A stretch of DNA of 64,000 nucleotides. It comes from Anaerolineae bacterium (GTDB lineage: Bacteria > Chloroflexota > Anaerolineae > Aggregatilineales > Aggregatilineaceae). The stretch's first letter is position 1. Every line of letters starts with the position of its first letter. The position numbers were made by a program, and so were the translations under genes. The DNA lies in the NCBI GenBank assembly GCA_027494015.1, contig JAOSJP010000001.1:186001-250000 (forward strand). The letters run 5' to 3'. Under the pieces are notes generated by a model. That model saw only the letters and a program-made list of their open reading frames with translations. It was not told the origin of the DNA and did not search any database. Of this stretch, positions 60,701 through 64,000 are shown piece after piece.

Positions 60701-61694
60701 CGCCCACGACCAGCGGCACGGCGATCTCGGAGAGGGTCGCGTCCAGGGTGGCCGTCGCCAGGTAGCGCTCGTCTTCGCTCACGCTGGGCGACAGCGCCGT
60801 GCGGCGATTCGTGGCGGCCCAGCCGACCAGCCCTTCCTGGTAGGACACGCGCAGGTCGGTCGTGGCGAACTGCTCGTGTCCGCTGGCCTTGAGGCGCAGG
60901 CTGCGCGCTGCCTCGTCCGCGATAAAAATGCTCACAGCGTAATAGCCGAAGGCGTCGTGGATCAACGTCACGATCTGGCGGAACAGGTCGGGCAGGGGTT
61001 GGGTGGCCGTGACCTGGCGCGATACGTCGTTGATCAGCCGAAGCTGACGCGCGCGTTCATGGACGGCTTCGAACATCTGCGCGTTGCGGATGGCCGCCGA
61101 CGCCTGGTTGGCCAGCAGGGTCAGCAGGCGCATGTCCTCGTCGCTGAAGGCGTCTGGCCGGTAGCTTTGCACGGCGATGACGCCCAGCGTGGCGCCGCCG
61201 GCCAGCAGCGGGGCGAAGATAGCCGAGCGGGCGGGGTTGGACGCGCGGTGGACCGGGCGCGCGGGCAGGCTGTCCCACTCGCGCTCGAAGTCGTGGATGA
61301 GCAACCCCGACCCCGTGCGGCGCACCCAGCCGATGACGCCCTCATCGGCTTTGTCCTCGAAACGCTGCGGGGGCAGGCGCTCGGCGTCGCGCAGCCAGAC
61401 CTTGATGGCGTAATCGTTCCCATCGAAGATGCCGATCTGGAAATTGCTGGTGTCCACGATGCGCGTGGCCTGCTGGTAGACGACCTCGCACAGCGCGTCC
61501 ACCTTAAGTTGCACGCTGAGGATAGCGTTGCCGACGCCGGCCAGAATGTCAAGCTCCGGGCTGGGGCGCTCGTGGACGGCCAGGCTGATCCCGCGCTGGC
61601 GGCCACGCCAGTAGCCGGCGATCAGGCCCAGCCCCACGCCGCCGACGGCGAGCGTCGCGCCTGCGACCATGACTGCGATCAGCGTCGTATCCAT
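57798..61694 (-). CDS. Multi-GAF PP2C (SpoIIE/RsbU-type) protein phosphatase
   Basis: A 1298-residue protein: one N-terminal TM (about 5-28), about six GAF domains (roughly 50-200, 215-365, 380-530, 545-690, 705-860, 875-1030), a linker helix (AVERMERELEVARAIQTSFLP, the usual entry to RsbU phosphatases) and a PP2C domain (about 1070-1285: GGDFYDFFRVDEHRWAVVVADVADKG, YCSAGHNPPLL, LLAYTDGVTDA, FDDMTFVVLK) with metal Asp residues intact. It should dephosphorylate the STAS proteins encoded just upstream in response to GAF ligands. Gap to the upstream gene is 47 bp. Confidence 0.94.
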   Translation of the reverse strand: MDTTLIAVMVAGATLAVGGVGLGLIAGYWRGRQRGISLAVHERPSPELDILAGVGNAILSVQLKVDALCEVVYQQATRIVDTSNFQIGIFDGNDYAIKVWLRDAERLPPQRFEDKADEGVIGWVRRTGSGLLIHDFEREWDSLPARPVHRASNPARSAIFAPLLAGGATLGVIAVQSYRPDAFSDEDMRLLTLLANQASAAIRNAQMFEAVHERARQLRLINDVSRQVTATQPLPDLFRQIVTLIHDAFGYYAVSIFIADEAARSLRLKASGHEQFATTDLRVSYQEGLVGWAATNRRTALSPSVSEDERYLATATLDATLSEIAVPLVVGERVMGVLDVQSNRLDAFGDDAFMLETLAGQLALALQEAETFDAERRQSERINAMTEVARALVSILDIDDLLDEVIDLVTENLGYERVHLFLRVGERVAFRSGSGVHSGRWALERLSYDLSEPGIIPSVARTGEPALSGDVRAHEDYRAGQGIEDTLSELAVPLRIGSTVLGVFDMQSTEPDAFTPDDLALVQALADTIAIALRNATLFANESRRRMLSETLRELSTVLGSSLDLTSVLNGIMIGLERVVPYSSGLIALLDDDEASCQIATARVSGGEPDSALYELCIPADEISDARLIALLHPPDLDESAAASHDEIVVQLAIAGAPIGFLAVERVELDRFTPEDREIITTFANQAAVAITNARLYMAQREEAWISTALLQVAEATARATDLDEVLRTVARITPLLVGVEWSAVLLADEPDSFRVVEIAGADPETSSALLSYRLTARAWPPLLSLLQDAQPLLIGSGTPRPSDMPAEISIGQGVILPLFAKGEITGLLLIGTRGDDEPMTDRKIELVSGIANQAALAIESAQLVAAQQEEAWVTTALLQVAEAVNTQLDADQSLETLVRLTPLLVGVERCGILKWDGEAGSFVGGPSWGLTQEHRTQFAELVCTDHDGKFLRRLIEGAEPVACGVGTEVPLPSALQKLFEVPALIGLPLVARGHLVGAMLVDHPALEGAIDQRRLNILNGIAHQTALSLENARLQAEASAVERMERELEVARAIQTSFLPGELPQEPGWEVAAHYRAARQVGGDFYDFFRVDEHRWAVVVADVADKGVPAALFMVLSRTLLRAVGLNRHTPLETLRRVNQLLLHDSRSDLFVTVWYGLWDARSGLVQYCSAGHNPPLLVHADGSAELLSARGLALGVLSDIVLSEAEVTLQPGDLLLAYTDGVTDALRPDKTEFGVIGLQSTVTSLRKGSAHDIVQGTVHALDRFVEGAPQFDDMTFVVLKRLPADRGARRHPPSPA

Positions 61695-61741
61695 CGCAGC
61701 GCCATTTCCGGGGAGTCAGCCGCCCGTCCCAAAGGAACGGG

Positions 61742-62545
61742 TCAGGGCCTGGCTGGCCGCGCAGCCAGCGCAGAATCGAGGTCGGGGAAGACCTGAAACA
61801 GCATGTCGAAGCCCACCATCTCGAAGATTTCTACGAGGCGCGGTTGCAGGCTGCTGAGCACCACATCACCGCCCTTCTCGCGGGCACGCCGCCAGGCTGT
61901 GACGAGCACCTTCAGGCCGCTGCTGGCGATATACTCAACGGCGGCCATGTCCACGTACAGCCACGTCCTGCCGCTGGCAAGCTGGGCTTCCAGCGCGTGC
62001 TCCAGGTAGAGGCTGGTGCTGCTGTCCAGGCGACCGGCAGGGCTGATCACCGCCGTCAGCGCGTCCAGCACGCGGATCGGGAAGTGGGCCTCCTCGGCGC
62101 TGCCCGGCGGGGCGGGGCGGCGCGCGGCGGCGATGAACTTGACCAGTGTGAGCAGGTTGCGGTCGTCGGCCCGCTCGTAAGTCACGTCGTCCATCAGCTT
62201 GCGGATGAAGTAGATGCCCCACCCGCCCGGCTCGCGGCTGTCCAGCGGCTCGGACGGGTCGGGCGCTTCGTGCAGCAGGGGGTTGAAGGCAGGGCTGTTG
62301 TCGGCGATGGTCACGATGAAACGATCGGGTTCTGCCCGGCACGCGATCTCGATCTCGCTCCCGTCATCGTGGTAGGCGAAGCCGTGCTCGATGATGTTGG
62401 TCAGCGCCTCGTCAACGGCCATCTGGCAGTGATAGACAGCGCGCTCGTCCAGACCAGTCTGTTCGGCGGCTTCGACGACGAAATCGCAGGCCTGGCGCAC
62501 TTCTTCGAGACGCGCCGGGATGGCGAGGCGGCTCATTTCAGCCAT
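61742..62545 (-). CDS. RsbW-type kinase fused to a STAS domain
   Basis: About 267 residues. Residues 1-140 are a HATPase_c_2 anti-sigma-factor-type kinase (CQMAVDEALTNIIEHGFAYH as N-box, VTIADNSPAFNP, EPGGWGIYFIRKLMDDV). Residues about 155-265 are a STAS domain (AVISPAGRLDSSTSLYLEHAL, YVDMAAVEYIASSGLKVLVTAW) with Ser-Ser at the phosphorylation site. Kinase and antagonist in one chain is uncommon; it could phosphorylate its own STAS or the separate one. ATG 62545 (MAEMSRLAIPARLEEV) is likely; another ATG lies four codons upstream. Confidence 0.9.
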   Translation of the reverse strand: MAEMSRLAIPARLEEVRQACDFVVEAAEQTGLDERAVYHCQMAVDEALTNIIEHGFAYHDDGSEIEIACRAEPDRFIVTIADNSPAFNPLLHEAPDPSEPLDSREPGGWGIYFIRKLMDDVTYERADDRNLLTLVKFIAAARRPAPPGSAEEAHFPIRVLDALTAVISPAGRLDSSTSLYLEHALEAQLASGRTWLYVDMAAVEYIASSGLKVLVTAWRRAREKGGDVVLSSLQPRLVEIFEMVGFDMLFQVFPDLDSALAARPARP

Positions 62546-62592
62546 AGGATTCCTCAAGCAGGCGGCGGCGTGCGGCGGTGCACGGCCAGCCG

Positions 62593-62931
62593 CTAGAAGC
62601 TGCCGACAGCCTCAACCTGGGTTGGGTAGATTTCGAAGATAGAGTCCAGTCCGGCAAGTTCGAGCACCTCGCGGACGCGCTCAGAAGGGTTGGCGATGCG
62701 CAGGTCTCCGCCGGTGCGCTTGACGCGCTTGAGGACGCGCACCATCTCGCGCAGGCCGGCGCTGCTCATGTACTCAACGCCGCCGAGGTCGAGCACGAGG
62801 TTGGTCTTGCCATCGTCAACGGACCTGTCCATCGCGCTGCCAAGCTCGGCGGCATTCGTGCTGTCAACGCGCCCGATGACCTCAAAAAGCTGGACGCGCT
62901 TCATGTCCGATGTGCTGATTTCCATGACCAT
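62593..62931 (-). CDS. STAS-domain anti-anti-sigma factor
   Basis: About 112 residues: MKRVQLFEVIGRVDSTNAAEL, NLVLDLGGVEYMSSAGLREMVRVL with the phosphorylatable Ser, and GDLRIANPSERVREVLELAGL. First gene of the partner-switching operon. AAAGGAG lies 11 bases before ATG 62931; ATG 62925 is also possible. Confidence 0.92.
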   Translation of the reverse strand: MVMEISTSDMKRVQLFEVIGRVDSTNAAELGSAMDRSVDDGKTNLVLDLGGVEYMSSAGLREMVRVLKRVKRTGGDLRIANPSERVREVLELAGLDSIFEIYPTQVEAVGSF

Positions 62932-63027
62932 GGTCTGCAGGCTCCTTTCTGCGGGTGTGGGAGCATTATACCACCATTTGCGCGCGTGGCAGCACAAGAA
63001 GATGCGCGGCGAATTGGAGCGCACGAT

Positions 63028-63219
63028 GGGTGCGTGCAAAACCTGTCAGGCAGGGCGCTGCTCTGCTGCGCCCTGGTTGACCTCACCCCCGCTCGGCGCT
63101 GACGCGCCTCGCCGCCCCCTCTCCGTTGACGGAGAGGGGGCAAGCCGAGCGGGGCGAGGCTGGGGGTGAGGTCAATACCCCCACGTCAAACAAGTCGCTG
63201 ACGACCTTTGCACGCACCC
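63028..63219 (+). mobile_element. MITE family 1, complete, 8-bp target duplication
   Basis: Starts GGGTGCGTGCAAAACCTGTC and ends GACCTTTGCACGCACCC; the outer 13 bases GGGTGCGTGCAAA are an exact inverted repeat. The core is CTCACCCCCGCTCGGCGCTG with the CTCTCCGTTGACGGAGAG hairpin. Flanked by CGCACGAT at 63020-63027 and 63220-63227. No coding capacity. It lies between the divergent STAS and SCP2 genes. Confidence 0.9.
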
Positions 63220-63253
63220 CGCACGATAAGTGGGCAGCCCTTCCCGATGCTGT

Positions 63254-63259
63254 TATAGT
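63254..63259 (+). promoter_or_regulatory. Possible -10 for the SCP2 gene
   Basis: TATAGT, 55 bases before the ATG, just outside the MITE. A -35 would lie close to the MITE right end. Confidence 0.4.
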
Positions 63260-63313
63260 AAGGGGCGTGTGTGACAGGCCGCGTCTGCGCGATGACAGGG
63301 CAGGAGGATTCGG

Positions 63314-63647
63314 ATGCCGCGTGTGACCTCTATCCAGGAGATCTTTGAGCAGATTGACGAAGGATTTAACCCGGCCAAAGCGGAGGGTGTTGACGCCGTG
63401 TTCCAGTTCAACCTGACTGGCGATCAGTGGCGGGCAGTACTGGGTGAAGGTGGCCAACCAGCGGGCCGAGGTTCATCAGGGCGTGCATGACGCCCCGACC
63501 ATGATCATCACGTCGAGCGCGGCTGATTATCTGGCTCTGGTCAATGGCGATCTCAACGCGATGACGGCCTTCATGCAGGGCAAGGTCAAGGTCAAGGGCG
63601 ACATGGGCCTGGCGCTGAGGCTGCAAGCCATGTTTGGGATTGGCTGA
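63314..63647 (+). CDS. SCP2 sterol-binding-domain protein, one frameshift
   Basis: About 110 residues after repair. ATG 63314 (CAGGAGG upstream) gives MPRVTSIQEIFEQIDEGFNP and AVFQFNLTGD. The rest, GGQYWVKVANQRAEVHQGVH and DYLALVNGDLNAMTAFMQGK plus VKVKGDMGLALRLQAMF, is in another frame. Removing the T at 63428 joins them into a complete lipid-binding SCP2 domain. Unrepaired, translation stops at about 63490. Confidence 0.88.
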
Positions 63648-63680
63648 CCTTTTTTCGCAGAACCAGTCTGCGTGCAGTGT

Positions 63681-63716
63681 GCGGGCGCAATCTCCAGCGA
63701 GATCGCGCCCGCTTTG
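63681..63716. terminator. Bidirectional hairpin between convergent genes
   Basis: GCGGGCGCAATCTC / GAGATCGCGCCCGC, 14-bp stem with one mismatch and a four-base loop, between the SCP2 and SGNH-like stops. Confidence 0.7.
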
Positions 63717-63731
63717 CTGACCGGCTTCCCG

Positions 63732-64000
63732 CTACTGCGGGATGGGCACGTTGGCGCGCAGCCGCTGCAGCGTGCGCAGCGAGACCAGCGAGCGCAACGG
63801 CACGCCGTACTGATCCAGCGCCGCTTCGCTGAGCACATCGTTCGCGCCTGGCGAGGTCGGGCGCAGCGCGTCATCCACGCCCGCCGGTCCAAGCGCGCGG
63901 TTGATGGGCCGCCAGACGTTGGTCAGCGGCAGGTTGTAGCGTTCCGCCAGGCGCACAATGGTGCTGTTGTAGGCGTTGAGCGACGAGTATATCTCCGGCG
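63732..64000 (-). CDS. SGNH/GDSL-like hydrolase, C-terminal part (5' end outside window)
   Basis: The open frame runs into the window end and stops at 63732. Visible: PEIYSSLNAYNSTIVRLAERYNLPLTNVWRPINRAL, then GVDDALRPTSPGANDVLSEA where SGNH hydrolases have their catalytic Asp-x-x-His near the C-terminus; here the His position looks like Arg. With only about 90 residues present the assignment is tentative. Confidence 0.55.
   Translation of the reverse strand, partial: PEIYSSLNAYNSTIVRLAERYNLPLTNVWRPINRALGPAGVDDALRPTSPGANDVLSEAALDQYGVPLRSLVSLRTLQRLRANVPIPQ

Noticed and set aside
59091..61796. Open frame of about 900 codons opposite the GAF phosphatase
   Set aside because: Mirror of the GAF repeats; translation is Arg/Gly/Ala-rich without motifs.

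Overview
High-GC bacterial chromosome fragment, most likely from Chloroflexota (Anaerolineae-like). The assignment is inference. It rests on many secreted or anchored proteins with long Thr/Pro-rich linkers, a GC-rich genome with near-palindromic repeats in almost every gap, GAF-rich signalling proteins, and the ancestral gene order tig-clpP-clpX. No rRNA, CRISPR array, prophage or complete insertion sequence was seen. Two tRNAs (His, Leu) are present.

Layout. 0-5 kb: nuoB (cut by the window edge) coupled to iscX and an anchored protein, then a SufR-like Fe-S regulator and a twice-frameshifted mltG. 5-9 kb: a minus-strand operon with a YdjC/ChbG deacetylase, a repeat-bearing protein with a degenerate 2H-phosphoesterase-like end, and two SLATT-type 2TM proteins. 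9-17 kb: a zinc peptidase followed by a membrane-anchored TIR protein, a phosphorylase-like protein overlapping a nitroreductase, fmt, tRNA-His and an SRPBCC protein. 17-24 kb: small membrane proteins leading into an RRM-PHAX RNA-binding protein; then aminotransferase, AAA ATPase and nnr on the minus strand. 24-32 kb: a double RNase H protein, CDF transporter, GT2 glycosyltransferase, Mrp/ApbC and a histidine kinase. 32-36 kb: tRNA-Leu and tig-clpP-clpX, the proteostasis operon. 36-48 kb: lipoproteins, a PIG-V-like mannosyltransferase, thyX-ruvA-ruvC-yebC, a DUF433/DUF5615 toxin-antitoxin pair and an LCP cell-wall protein. 48-57 kb: ogt, a LysM protein with repeat stalk, a histidine-kinase-like protein lacking its phospho-acceptor His, Nudix, and a penicillin-binding-like serine hydrolase. 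57-63 kb: a partner-switching operon (STAS, anti-sigma kinase-STAS, six-GAF PP2C phosphatase) that ends in a deoxyribosyltransferase-like gene. The window closes with an SCP2 protein and a cut SGNH-like hydrolase.

Three things stand out. First, the SLATT/2H-like operon at 5-8 kb is the best candidate for an undescribed system, perhaps a membrane effector with a nucleotide- or RNA-end-binding partner. Second, the intergenic space is colonised by two MITE-like families with clear terminal inverted repeats and target-site duplications, one chimera between them, covarying palindromes and heptamer tandem repeats. Third, several conserved genes (mltG twice, Mrp, LCP, SCP2, the 28 kb protein) are broken by single-base indels, at least three of them in G/C runs. 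That pattern looks more like consensus error than real decay, so those reading frames are described in repaired form.
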